Positions 26,701 through 40,000 of a stretch of DNA of 64,000 nucleotides are shown here, one piece after another. The position numbers and the translations under genes are program-made. The notes under the pieces were generated by a model, which saw nothing but the letters and a program-made list of their open reading frames with translations, had not been told where the DNA came from and did not search any database. Source of the stretch: Amphiura filiformis. Its lineage: Eukaryota > Echinodermata > Ophiuroidea > Amphilepidida > Amphiuridae. The stretch covers positions 17,641,993-17,705,992 of the forward strand of contig NC_092647.1 in the NCBI RefSeq assembly GCF_039555335.1, in the 5' to 3' direction. The first letter of the stretch is position 1. Each line of letters starts with the position of its first letter.

Positions 26701-29262
26701 AATAGCATGATAACTATGTTTATGACACCAGAGTTACAATATTAAAAAAAAAGAAAAAAAGTCACGGGATCATTTTTAATAACAATACGCTAATCTAATA
26801 ACGATTGGACACATGCTAATGAGGAATTGTCGTGTTCCTTGACACTGCAAATGAAGGTGATCTGATTTAAAATGCCAAAAATAATTGTGGTGATGCCATC
26901 CCAAGCCTTTTTTTATAAAACTAACTCAACCTGTTGGGCACAATCTTTTTAGCGAACGCGAGGGATCGGGTAATAGGCTAGGAGGCATCTTTTGTGGGGT
27001 TTTTTTGTTGCTCTTTTTATGATGAAAAAATCATTTGTTAAAAAGAAATTAAAAGATATAGTAAAATTGGGATTTCGACCTAATGCCTGTATATTTAACG
27101 TGAATTAACGATCAATATACACAAGATAGGCCTACAAAATTATAGCCAGTTAGAGAACATATTACTGCTCTTTGTTTGGTAAGAAATAATTCGGGTGAAT
27201 GTAAAATTTTAACTCATGGGCAATTCGAGAATTTCAAGGTCAAAGTTTACACATGGGTAAAAATCCAAAACCGGTCGTAGGCCGGTTTGATCTTTACACA
27301 TCCCGCCGAGTTATGAGCAAACAGGTCAAAAGTTATACAGGCATGACAGGGGTCAAAACAGAGAAAAATAAATATTATGATGAAATGTTGTTACCTGTTA
27401 TAATAATAAACACAGCAGATCTAGTGGACAACACAGAGAACTGACAGCCAATTGCGATAGCCCAGGATCCCGGGCCCATAGCACGAAAATTCAACATCAA
27501 CAGGACTCAACAGGCAAAAACATAATTATCTTTCTGTGTTACTAAGGTAACGAGTCATTCTAGGTAGTAAAAACTATTATTTCTTTGACGGTATGATGGG
27601 ACAATAACTTTGAGACCACTTTTTGGCATTGCATCAAAATCGGGACATTCTGTTATTTTGACCCCTGAATAGCCAAAAATATTACTTTTGACCGTTTTGC
27701 TTGAAAATAATATGTTGTGGATATATGTCGAATCTATAAAGAATACTTATTATATTCATATAACTATACAATTTTAAATCGTTGGCCCCGACGTAAATTG
27801 ACTTTGAAATTCTCTAATTGCCCAAAGCTGACAATTGACACTCATCCGAATCTTACATAGTACCACCAAAGAACAATAATCAGCAAAATAAACGCGCTTT
27901 TTAAAAGTACAAAGGAAAACTACATATTTGATTGACAAAAACAAACTAACAAATGTAAGAAAATTATACAGATGATGTAACATACCTGTGCCTTTCCTCT
28001 TGGTCCTTTTCTTAGTTTCGAAAGCCATGAAAGTTGCTGTTTGTATTGAAAGAAAGTTATTTACTGAAAGTTAATAAGCAGTGTAAATTATGTACATCAT
28101 AAAATATTTAAAGGAGCTGTGTCCGATTTCGAGCTAGTTTTGTCTTTTGTTGAATCGTGTTTTAGATAAGCCCTTTGAAAAACATCAACATTAGGCTGAT
28201 CATTTAATTCACTCGATCAGCATGCTCATGTGTCAAAAATGTTCTGATCATAATACATTATAATGAATAACTGCATTATACCATACATTTTCGTATCACA
28301 TTTCTCCTTAAAGATTAATTAACGTTAGACTCCTTGGTTGTACCAGTCTGTAATGTTACAAAAATTCGAGAACATACCATGTGACCCTCTCAGTCCTGAA
28401 GTTGTTTAATAAGGCAAGAAATCATTGGTAATTAAAAGGCAGAGTTTTTTTGTGTTCAGGTTCAGGATCCGGAATAAAAATAAAATATAGCGAATAAGTA
28501 ATGTCATATACCCGCTTCATAAAATCTGATATATCACTTGGTATATCTGTTTTAATCCTAGTCAGAAATAGGGGGGGGGGGGGGGGGTAAATTTTTTCCC
28601 CCCTTCCCCCACCCCCCAAAAAGGGTGACCCATTTTTTTTCGGTGGTTTGAAAAAGTGAAAAAAAAAGGATTATAGGCGCTAGCGCCCTAAAGTACCATT
28701 TTTCACAATTTTTTAATACTTTTTTTTATACTTACAAATTTTTTCCGCCCTTTTTTCTTTACTAATTCTTTTTGCCGCCCCTTCTTCTTCCGCCGCCCCT
28801 CTTTTTGCCGCCCCTTCTTCTTCTTCCACCACCCCTTCGTTTTGGCCGCCCCCTGCTTTTACCCCGGGGGGCTTACGCCCCCAAAGCCCCCCCCCCCAAA
28901 TACGCGCATGCGGGTAGGTGCTAACTTCTTCCAGATCTTTTTTCTGCCGCTGTAAAACACTCGAACAACCTCAATATGTAAATTATCATGAAAACCGCAT
29001 TTACTTCAAACCGATTGGCTTAAAATAAAAAAGCATATTAATCAGTATACTTCACCATTTATTACTATACTGCGCCAAAAAGTGTCCTTACACCTGGATA
29101 ATAATCCTAAATTTAAAACTAAACCGTATTTGGGTGAAATTTTATTCTTTTTTTTTAAATTTTTAAATTTTTTGCAAAAAAAAATATGAACAAAATCTAG
29201 GGTCGGGCCTTTTTTTAGGGTCGGTCGGGTTACCCTAATCAAACAGTAACAGGTCAGGTTTG

Positions 29263-29300
<38 letters not shown>

Positions 29301-30949
29301 TAAATTTAAGGGACGCTATCCGGATATGACGGGACATGGATATGGGAAGAGGTCCGATTTTAGATGCAGGAGGAAAACCGGAGCACCCGGAGAAAAACCT
29401 GCGAGGACGAGCATGAACCGGCAACCAAACTCACATGTGGCGCCGCGGGGAATTGAACCCGTGCCACAGTGGTGAGAAGCGAGTAAGAAGACCACTACAC
29501 TAACCCGCCCTCCCTTACGTTTTGGCTGCCTAAATAAAATGACTATCTAGTGTCTACTTCTTAAATTGTATTTCCCAAAGGAGTATTTTGTGATTCTAAT
29601 ATCTACGAAAAAAAGCTTCTTCCCAAAAGTTCAGTTGATTCCGATTTTGCTCCACATAGGCCACTCTGTTGTAATTTCGTTCTAAACATTTGACGCTATA
29701 TTTGCTAAAGGAATTAATCTGAAAGATAGTTTTTGTACATAAACAGTATGTAACCAAAGGTTTTTTGAGAAATGAAATCATGAAATGCCCTTGAACCGGG
29801 TATTTTTAAAAGTTAAAACTTTTGTGGCCAAGATATATACGTGAATTTTCACAAAGCACCTTCAAGAGATAAGCTTCGCGGAAATAACATATTTTCTGAG
29901 AGCAATAGTGATACTTATTCTGAGAATACTCGGGAATTATTCCCAATTGTGTGCGTTTACGTGTTCGTCAAATAAAGGTATGGATTTTAAGGAATTTCAA
30001 ATATGAAAATATCAAATATTTTTTTATCCCTTTTCAAAACAAGCCACTTTTTCAAAAGGATTACACTGGAAATGTATACCGTACTATTGATAGAAATAGC
30101 AGTAAATATTAACACTTACAACGTAATTCAAATTTAAAATTTATTTCATTCAGTATTATAAACAAGAAAAGATGATTAAAAAAAGTTGAAGTGGACAAAA
30201 AAAGGCAAAAGGAAACGCCAATACATAAAACAATAAACCACAATACAACTCAGGTTGCTAAACCTTCGGTTTTTTTCTAATAAAAATGAATTTGTCTTTT
30301 TCCAAAAGTTGTCATTGGCCAAATTTAAAATTTTTGGTTCAAATGTAAATTGTATATTTTGTCAGCTATTATAAAATGACTGCCGAACTGAGCCTTTTCG
30401 ATATCCTAATATCATGAATATTAATGCTAAGTTAATGACATACATACAAGTTATGAATGACCTGACACATTATTATGATCAATCTCCCCTGGTTTTATTT
30501 TTTCTGTTCTTTTAGTTCTTAGCATTAAATTTCGTTCTTAACAACAAATAAGATAATATGTAGTAAGATTTAATTATTTCACAAAATATTTATTATCCTT
30601 GACAACAACGCTATTTGAATAATTTAAAAAGTAATAAAGGACACAAATCTGTTTGTATTGTTCTAACCTTAGTCAATGTATCTTTGATGGTTGACTTTCC
30701 GGCAGCAGGATTACCACAGATGATTACCTTGATTACACTGACAGGGCGACTTCCTTGTGCCATCAACTTGCGATGCAGTGTCAACTCCTGTTATAGTAAG
30801 AAGGTTTATAAACCAAGGCTATTTGGGGGTCGTAATTTTATATTTGATTAAATATTTACACGTTTCAAATAGCTGGATCATGCTACAAATGGCAACAACG
30901 TGCCAGTTAAGTCAAATAAAAGACATATAAAAATCATTTAAAACATTGA

Positions 30950-31044
<95 letters not shown>

Positions 31045-34000
31045 ATTAATTAATTAATTTATATTCTCGGGGGATCCAGCTACTAGAAATATAAAACCAA
31101 TGTTTTATATTTTTTAACAATTCATTAAACACTCACACTTATAAAGGACAGCATTAAACTTGCAAGGCTTCTGGACACTTTAAAGTATACTTTAACCTCA
31201 TTTAACTCAAATCTTGTACAAATCCTCATGAATCCTGTCTCTATGTTTAATCAAAAATCAAACTTCATTGATTTTCAAATAATTACGTATGTTTCACTAT
31301 AAAATAATAGCAATCGATCCATACATGTCAAATATTCAGTGTGTGGAATTATGTAAGGGCATTAAGGGGTACTACACCCTGGCCAATTTTTTGCCTATTT
31401 TTACATTTTTCTCAAAAATTATAGCACATTGGTGACAAGTAAGATATGTATATGGTCGAATCCAACCAAAAGTGTCCACGGGCCAAAAATGTAAGTCCGA
31501 AATAAAAATGTCTCCACAATTTTTTCCTTTCGCCCATTGATTGATGACATATTGGCCTTATAGGAACCAAACGTGCCATTACTAATCTTGAAAAATAAAT
31601 CCAGGACGTGTGATAGTAAATGTGATATCAAAACCCAATGTTACTTACGAATACCACTAGGATGCTTTCACTATCGCAATACTAATCAACCTAAAACAAA
31701 TGGAATATTCCCATTAACGCTTTTTTTCGTGTAATGTAGACCACAGGGTGTCAGGAAAATGCTAGCTCAACCAGAAAATATTTGTTTTTATTTTTATAAC
31801 GCGATCAATATGATCTTAGTCAATGTATGCTAATTTATTTTTGAAAATGAAGTTTAGGTCAGTTTCTGTATTTTATTTATCAAATGAGTATGAATCAATT
31901 TACACATTGTATTAGAACGAGTAGGATATATGTTTTCAAGAATATTAGGAATTATACGCATACACCTAACGCTTTATACAATGAAAATGTGAAGAAACCC
32001 GGGTATTCGTAGGTAACATGGGCGATTTAACAATATCTATATTGAGTTTAGAGGTTTAAATTTTGCTATTATGGTAATGAATTAATAAAATGGTAGTTTT
32101 AGATCTCTTTCAGATGGTACGTCCAAATGAATAAATGCTATTACCTTAGATCAAAATTTTGATGCCTTTATTAAGCACTTTGAATGTCTTATTTTTTTAT
32201 GTGCGTTTATTGATACTTGAGACCCTATCATGTATTAATAATGTCGGTTCACAGCGGTTGAAAGAGGATTGAAGTAAGAAACAAAGGCACTAAAGTGACT
32301 TTAATTTGCTTAATTGCACACAAATCGCTTAAAACCGTTATTGCAGACTTGTGAAGTCCATCTTGGAGTCAGTTACGTCTTGTGGCCTTTCGTTTGAGGA
32401 CAACTACAATTAGCTTTATACCAGGGTCCATCAATGTGTTGTCTAGATCATGAGACAATGAGAACAGTCGTGTTTTCCATAGTATTCGTAGGTAACCTTA
32501 GCGAAAACGTCAAAAGTTACCTTCGAATAAATCAATTTGGACTGTGATGTGCCCTGAGTAATTTAATTTAATTTGATTATTTAACTTTGTTTACAAGCTG
32601 AGAGTATTTCATGAGATGGGAAACCCCCTTGTACGTGCAAGACAATGGTGTGGAAAGTCATTTTGGTATTCCCCAAATTATTGTAAACAAAGTCAGAGCT
32701 ATGTTTGGAACTTGGAAAGCCCCAGTTCATTATTGCACCGTCAGGAAAACCCCCCAGGAAGTGATGTAATGTGAAAGGTGAATGTGTATAATTAATCTTG
32801 GGAAATCCCAAGATTGCAGCAATGTTGTGAAAATGTGATTGAAGTAATGGTTTTATTTATAGATGATGGGTTTTTGCATGAGTACTGATATAAAAAGCTG
32901 GAGGTTTTGTTGGGACTTTACAGAATGCCATGGGAGATTGAAAACTCCACATGTGTGTGATGGTCTTCGTGCTTCAAAAAAGAAGTACATTTTAACCAGT
33001 TTATATAGCCAATAATTGAGCTAATTTTAATACAGCAACGAAGAAGACAGCGAGCACACAAAAGTGCTCTTCCTCATCAAAGGATTAAAAGTTCTTCTGT
33101 CAAATTGCTGGAGTTTGCTGGGTTTGTGAAGGCCACGCATCTGTCAAGAAACAGTGGAGCTGTGTTAAAGAAACCGGTTCCCTGGAAAAAGAGTGATTGG
33201 TGAAAGAAACACCATTTTTGGAGAAAGCAGCGCAAGGAGATATATTTTTGGAGAAAGCAGCGCAAGGAGATATATTTGTGGAGATAGCAGCGCAAAGGAG
33301 ATTGGAGGAAGCATCATCATTTTCGTATGAGGATTTTATACGCAAGGATTTATAAATGCAAGTGTACTATGGACTCCGCTGATTTTCGCAGGACAAGTGA
33401 ATAAGGATATATTACATCAGTCGTCCAGAACATTGCAAGAACTCTAGGATCACCAACAAGAAGACAGCTGGTTAAGTAGTCATAGAGTAAAACTGTCATT
33501 GTGTGATTTTATTGTATATGCGATATTGTTATTATATGTACCAATCATACTCTGTTTTCAATTAAAGACTTAGATTTTGTTAGCTTAAATAAACAGTGTA
33601 TTTGTGTTGTGCATTCGTGTGAGTTTGGGTAAAAGGTGATTTTGGCCTTGAGTCAAGAGCAACTCGTAACAAAATTGGGGGCTCGTCGTCCGGGAGATAC
33701 ACTGTAAAAAAGTTAACATTAATTTACTAAAGTCTTGAACGTGAAAGTACAGTATGACAGAGTTTAAAGCAGAAGAGTTTCTTGAAACTATAAATTGGGA
33801 GAAGTTTGATGAGTTGAAGAAGCCTGATTTATTAGCATTTGCTAAACATTATGACTTGAAAGTAAAGCAAGCTACAAGAAAGCAAATAATCAAAAATGCC
33901 TTGATTGATGTTTTGGTCGGGGAAGATATTTTTGATGATTCCTATTTGGAAGAGAAACGTACGTAGAAACTGAAATTGGTGGGGACTCAGCATTTAAATT

Positions 34001-37000
34001 GAAAGAGTTGGAAATTCAATTAGAACTGAGGAAAATGGAAATGGACCAAAAAGAAAAACTGGAAATGATCAAGTTAGAGAATGAAAATAAAGAAAAACAA
34101 GAACGGCTAGACATTGAAAAACAAAAACTAGCAATGGAAGAAAAAGCACGCTAAGAAAAGATGGCGCTTGAGCACCACAAATTAGAAATGGAAGAAAAGG
34201 AAAAACTAGCAAAAATTCAAATGGAAGCACATTTGAAAGAAAAAGAAATTGAGTTTGAACAAGAGAAGTTGGCTAAGCTAGGTGACAAATACTCATCAAG
34301 TTTCTCCTCAAAGTCAAAGTCAGGCTTTGATGTTACAAAGTATGTAAAGCTTGTGCCTAAATTCAAAGAGAAAGAAGTTGACGAGTACTTTCAACATTTT
34401 GAAAAGGTAGCTACAAATTTGAAATGGCCTCCAGAGCATTGGACCCTACTGTTACAAAGTAGTTTTGTGGGGAAGGCCAGGAGACTTACTCAGCTCTACC
34501 AATAGAGAAGTGTAATAATTATGAAGAAGTCAAACAGGCAGTCCTTAAGGCCTATGAACTGGTGCCTGAAGCATACAGACAAAAGTTCAGAGATTCAAGA
34601 AAGCAAGCAGATCAAACCCATGTAGAATTTGCTAGAGTAAAAGAACAAATGTTTGACAGATGGCTTGGGTCAAAAGAAGTCAAAGATGATTTCGGCCAAC
34701 TAAAGCAATTAGTTCTTATAGAAGAGTTCAAGAAATGTGTCCACGTTGACATAAAAACTCATTTGGATGAAAGCGCTAGCAAAATTAAGACGCTAAATGA
34801 AGCGGCGACAATGGCGGACGACTATGGCTTAACTCACAAATTGAATGGGAGTAAATTTAGTCATAACAGAAGTTATTCAAACAGGTTCAGCCATAACCAA
34901 CCTAGAGCAAATCAGGGTGGTACACAAGAAGGGAGATCTCAGTCTAATTCACAGCATAGTGCTGGTGGTAGAGGGACCCCAGGGAGTTCAGGTAACAGAG
35001 CAAAATTTGGGACTGAATTTAAAGCCAAAGTAACTTGTACTCATTGTAAGAGACCAGGGCATACGATGACCCAGTGTTATTTCTTAAAAGACAGACAAGA
35101 CGCACAAAAACAGCAGCAAACTGCTAGTAATACTGTGGGATGTGCAGTGTCGCTTGAGTCAAAGGAAAAAGTCAGTCAAATCAAGAAACAAGAATTCCCA
35201 CAAAAGGGAGGTGAGACCGACAAGGTGTGTGAAGAATTTGAACCATTTGTGTTAGAGGGAGTGGTATCACTTGGTGAGAATGGTAGTCCAAAGCCCATCA
35301 AGATTGTGCGAGATACGTGTTGTGCACGGTCTATGATTCTGGAAGGGACTTTACCCTTTAATGAGGATAGTTCAGCAGGTAATGCTTTGATCCAGGGTAT
35401 TGGGATGGAAATAATTAGTGTACCTCTCCACAAAATTAACTTGACATCTGACTTAGTTTCTGGTCATGTAACCATAGGAGTTAGACATGAATTGCCAGTC
35501 AAGGGAGTGTCCATGTTGCTAGGAAATGATCTGGCAGGGGGGAAGGTTTTTCCTGACCCAATAGTCACAGATAAGCCCTGTATACAGGCTGATAATAGTG
35601 AGGAAGAGGAGATATTTCCTGCATGTGCAGTGACACGGGCAATGAGTAAGAAGGCCTCATTAGAAACAATTGAGGACAACCAAATTGATGACTTAGGCTA
35701 CAATTTGGAAGACACATTTGTGTCAAAGTTGAATGAGAAAGAAGATAAACTTCCTTCTCCTGGGGATAAAAATACCCCTAAAAGTGACACAGCCTCTGAG
35801 CATGAACAAATTGGGGAAACCATGAAAGACCCATTAAGTCATGACAAGCTGATTCTTGAGCAACAAAATGACCCAGAACTCAAAGAGATCAATCAAAGGG
35901 CATTGACCCTAGAAGAAGCAGAACAAAATTCTGTCTGTTTTTACAAACAAGATGGTGTGCTAATGAGAAAATGGCGCCCCTGATTTACCTGCCGATGAAG
36001 AGAGGAAGGTAGTGCACCAAATTGTGGTACCAAAAGTCTACCACACTGAAGTTATTAACATAGCGCATGATAGTCCCATGGCAGGGCATTTGGGTGTTAA
36101 GAAAACTCATGAAAGAATTCTGAGACATTTCTGGTGGCCCACTCTCAGAAAAGATGTTTCTGAATATTGCAAAACATGTCACATATGCCAAGTAGTAGGG
36201 AAGCCAAATCAGAAAATACCTCCTGCTCCATTAAAGCCAATTCCAGCCTTTGATGAACCATTTAGTAGGGTTATTATTGATCGTGTAGGCTTCCTACCAA
36301 AGACTAAGTCAGGTAATCAATACCTTCTGACAATTATGTGCGCGTCAACACGCTTTCCTGAAGCCATACCCTTGAGAAATATTAAAGCAGTGACTATAGT
36401 GAAAGCTTTAACCAAGTTCTTCACATTTGTGGGGCTCCCCAAGTCCATACAGTCAGACCAAGGATCAAACTTTACTTCTGGAGTATTTCAGCAGGTCATG
36501 TATCAATTAGGTATAGAACAGTATACCTCAAGTGCTTACCATCCAGAATCACAAGGTGCACTAGAAAGGTTCCACCAAACATTGAAAAACATGATCAGAA
36601 CATACTGTTTGGAATTTCAGAGGGACTGGGATGAGGGAGTACACTTGTTGTTGTTTGCTGCTAGGGAAGCTGTTCAGGAAACTTTAGGATTTAGTCCTTT
36701 TGAGTTAGTGTTTGGACACACAGTGCGCGGGCCCTTAAAGTTGTTGAAAGAAAAGTGGCTCAATGAGAAATCAGATATCAATTTATTGGACTATGTCTCC
36801 AATTTTAAGCATAGGCTTAACAGAGCAACTGATATCGCCAAGGAAAACTTGAAACAGGGTCAGGCCAAAATGAAACAATGGTACGATAAACATGCCAAAG
36901 AGAGAGTGTTCAAACCAGGTGACAAAGTTCTAGTACTGTTTCCAATTCCAGGACACCCATTGCAAGCCAGATATCATGGCCCATGTGAAGTAGAGTCAAA

Positions 37001-40000
37001 AGTGGGTGAAGTAGATTATATTATCAAGACTCCTGGTAGACGCAAGAGCAGGCAGCTATGCCACATAAATATGCTCAAAGAGTATGTTGAAAGAAGTGAC
37101 AGTGGCATTCCAAAACCTGTGTGTACAGTAAAACATGCTGATAATGTAGACAAACATGCCGATGTAGACAAAATCGCCAATGTAGACAAGAGTAAAGATG
37201 ACAATTCTGATGTCACATTTGACCAGGATAAAGAGCTGGAGCACAAAGAGTATAATGTAAAATTGAACAATTCTGATGTGCTCACTAATTTGGACTCAAA
37301 GTTAGGTCATCTTTCTCAAGATCAACAAAGTCAAATTGCAAATTTGATTCACAAATTTGACAATATATTTCCTGATACGCCAAGTAGAACAAATGCTGCA
37401 TTTCATGATGTAGATGTTGGTGATACAAAACCAATCAAGCAGCATCCTTACAGAGTCAATCCATTGAAAATGGAACATCTCAAAAATGAGATTAATTATA
37501 TGCTAGACAATGATATCATAGAACCAAGTAGTAGTGAGTGGAGTTCACCATGTATTCTTGTTCCCAAGCCTGATGGTTCATACCGATTGGTCGCAGACAT
37601 GAGAGCTGCAAATGTTCATTCAAAGACAGACTCGTACCCAATTCCAAGAATTGATGATTGCATAGACAAAATTGGGAATGCAAAATTTGTTAGCAAATTT
37701 GATCTTTTGAAAGGGTACTGGCAGGTTCCACTCACAGACCGTGCCAAAGAGATTTCTGCTTTTTGTACACCATTTGGTCTTTACCAATACAAAGTTATGC
37801 CATTCGGGTTGAAAAACGCCCCAGCAACATTTCAGAGAATGGTGAACCAAATTGTGGCAGACATAGAGGGATGTGAAGCATATGTAGATGATTTGATTGT
37901 TTACAGTCAAACTTGGGAACAACACATGGAACAACTCCATCAATTGTTTAAGAAGCTGTCTGAAGTACAGTTGACAGTCAATCTGGTAAAAAGTGAGTTT
38001 TGCCATGCCACAGTCACATACTTGGGATATGTTGTAGGTCAAGGTCAGGTGAAACCTATCAAAGCCAAAGTTGAAGCAATTGAGCAATACCCACACCTGT
38101 AAACAAGAAGGCACTCATGAGATTTCTAGGAATGGTTGGCTATTATAGAAAGTTCTGCCCAAACTTTTCAGAGATAGCAAGTCCTTTGACTGATTTGTTG
38201 AAGAAAGATGCAAAATTCATTTGGTCAGAACAGTGTGAAAATGCTTTTCACAAAGTCAAATCGATACTCATGAGTTCACCAGTGCTTACTGCACCTGATT
38301 TTCAGAAGCAGTTCAAGTTGACTGTTGATGCCAGTGACATAGGCTGTGGAGGTGTTGTGATGCAAGAGGGTGAAGATCAAATAGATCACCCCATTTGTTA
38401 CTTTTCAAGGAAGTTCAACAAGCACCAGAGAAATTACTCCACAATTGAGAAGGAGTGTCTAGCATTGCTATTAGCATTGCTACATTTTGATGTGTATTTG
38501 GGTACCACAGTATACCCTGTGCTTGTTTTCACAGATCACAATCCCTCACCTTCATCAACAGGATGAAGAACAAAAACCAAAGACTGGTGAGGTGGAGTTT
38601 GACCTTGCAAGAGTACAATCTGGACATCAAAAATAATAAGGGAAAAGACAAGGTAATGGCTGATGCCCTGTCCAGAATTGCATAAAAACTGACAAAAAAA
38701 CATTTCCTTTTAAAGGGAAGTTGTGTGTGACAAGTAGTCACTGTGTATGATGAGTTAAATACTCAAAGTTAATAATATGTTGAAGTTGAAAAAAAAAAAA
38801 AAAAACACTTAAGAAAGTTTTCATTACATTCGAACTTTCTTCTTTTAAGGGGAGGTGTGATGTGCCCTGAGTAATTTAATTTAATTTGATTATTTAACTT
38901 TGTTTACAAGCTGAAAGTATTTCATGAGATGGGAAACCCCTTGTACGTGCAAGACAATGGTGTGGAAAGTCATTTTGGTATTCCCCCAAATTATTGTAAA
39001 CAAAGTCAGAGCTATGTTTGGAACTTGGAAAGCCCCAGTTCATTATTGCACCGTCAGGAAAACCCCCCAGGAAGTGATGTAATGTGAAAGGTGAATGTGT
39101 ATAATTAATCTTGGGAAATCCCAAGATTGCAGCAATGTTGTGAAAATGTGATTGAAGTAATGGTTTTATTTATAGATGATGGGTTTTTTGCATGAGTACT
39201 GATATAAAAAGCTGGAGGTTTTTGTTGGGACTTTACAGAATGCCATGGGAGATTGAAAACTCCACATGTGTGTGATGGTCTTCGTGCTTCAAAAAAGAAG
39301 TACATTTTAACCAGTTTATATAGCCAATAATTGAGCTAATTTTAATACAGCAACGAAGAAGACAGCGAGCACACAAAAGTGCTCTTCCTCATCAAAGGAT
39401 TAAAAGTTCTTCTGTCAAATTGCTGGAGTTTGCTGGGTTTGTGAAGGCCACGCATCTGTCAAGAAACAGTGGAGCTGTGTTAAAGAAACCGGTTCCCTGG
39501 AAAAAGAGTGATTGGTGAAAGAAACACCATTTTTGGAGAAAGCAGCGCAAGGAGATATATTTTTGGAGAAAGCAGCGCAAGGAGATATATTTGTGGAGAT
39601 AGCAGCGCAAAGGAGATTGGAGGAAGCATCATCATTTTCGTATGAGGATTTTATACGCAAGGATTTATAAATGCAAGTGTACTATGGACTTCGCTGATTT
39701 TCGCAGGACAAGTGAATAAGGATATATTACATCAGTCGTCCAGAACATTGCAAGAACTCTAGGATCACCAACAAGAAGACAGCTGGTTAAGTAGTCATAG
39801 AGTAAAACTGTCATTGTGTGATTTTATTGTATATGCGATATTGTTATTATATGTACCAATCATACTCTGTTTTCAATTAAAGACTTAGATTTTGTTAGCT
39901 TAAATAAACAGTGTATTTGTGTTGTGCATTCGTGTGAGTTTGGGTAAAAGGTGATTTTGGCCTTGAGTCAAGAGCAACTCGTAACAGGACACAAATTACT

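Larger units (their letters stand above)
32543..39986 (+). mobile_element. Gmr1-like Ty3/gypsy LTR retrotransposon, 7444 bp, with INT-RT-RH order
   Basis: LTRs start TGTGATG and end GTAACA, and are flanked by the 4-bp duplication GGAC (32539-32542 and 39987-39990). The internal order is gag, zinc knuckle, protease, integrase, reverse transcriptase, RNase H. That order is normal for Ty1/copia but not for Ty3/gypsy, while the RT and integrase sequences are clearly gypsy-type. It is the known hallmark of Gmr1-type elements described in deuterostomes. The LTRs differ by about two substitutions and four homopolymer-length changes, so insertion was recent, yet the coding region has several frame breaks. 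Sense strand is opposite to the host gene. Confidence 0.95.

Noticed and set aside
32581..33345. Minus-strand frames in the LTR (repeated at 38894-39660)
   Set aside because: They are antisense to the LTR and occur identically in both LTRs; the repeated SPCAAFSKN pattern is the ~31-bp tandem repeat.
35975..36012. Programmed frameshift between gag-protease and pol
   Set aside because: Frame also breaks at several other C-runs, which favours indels or sequencing errors over a programmed site.
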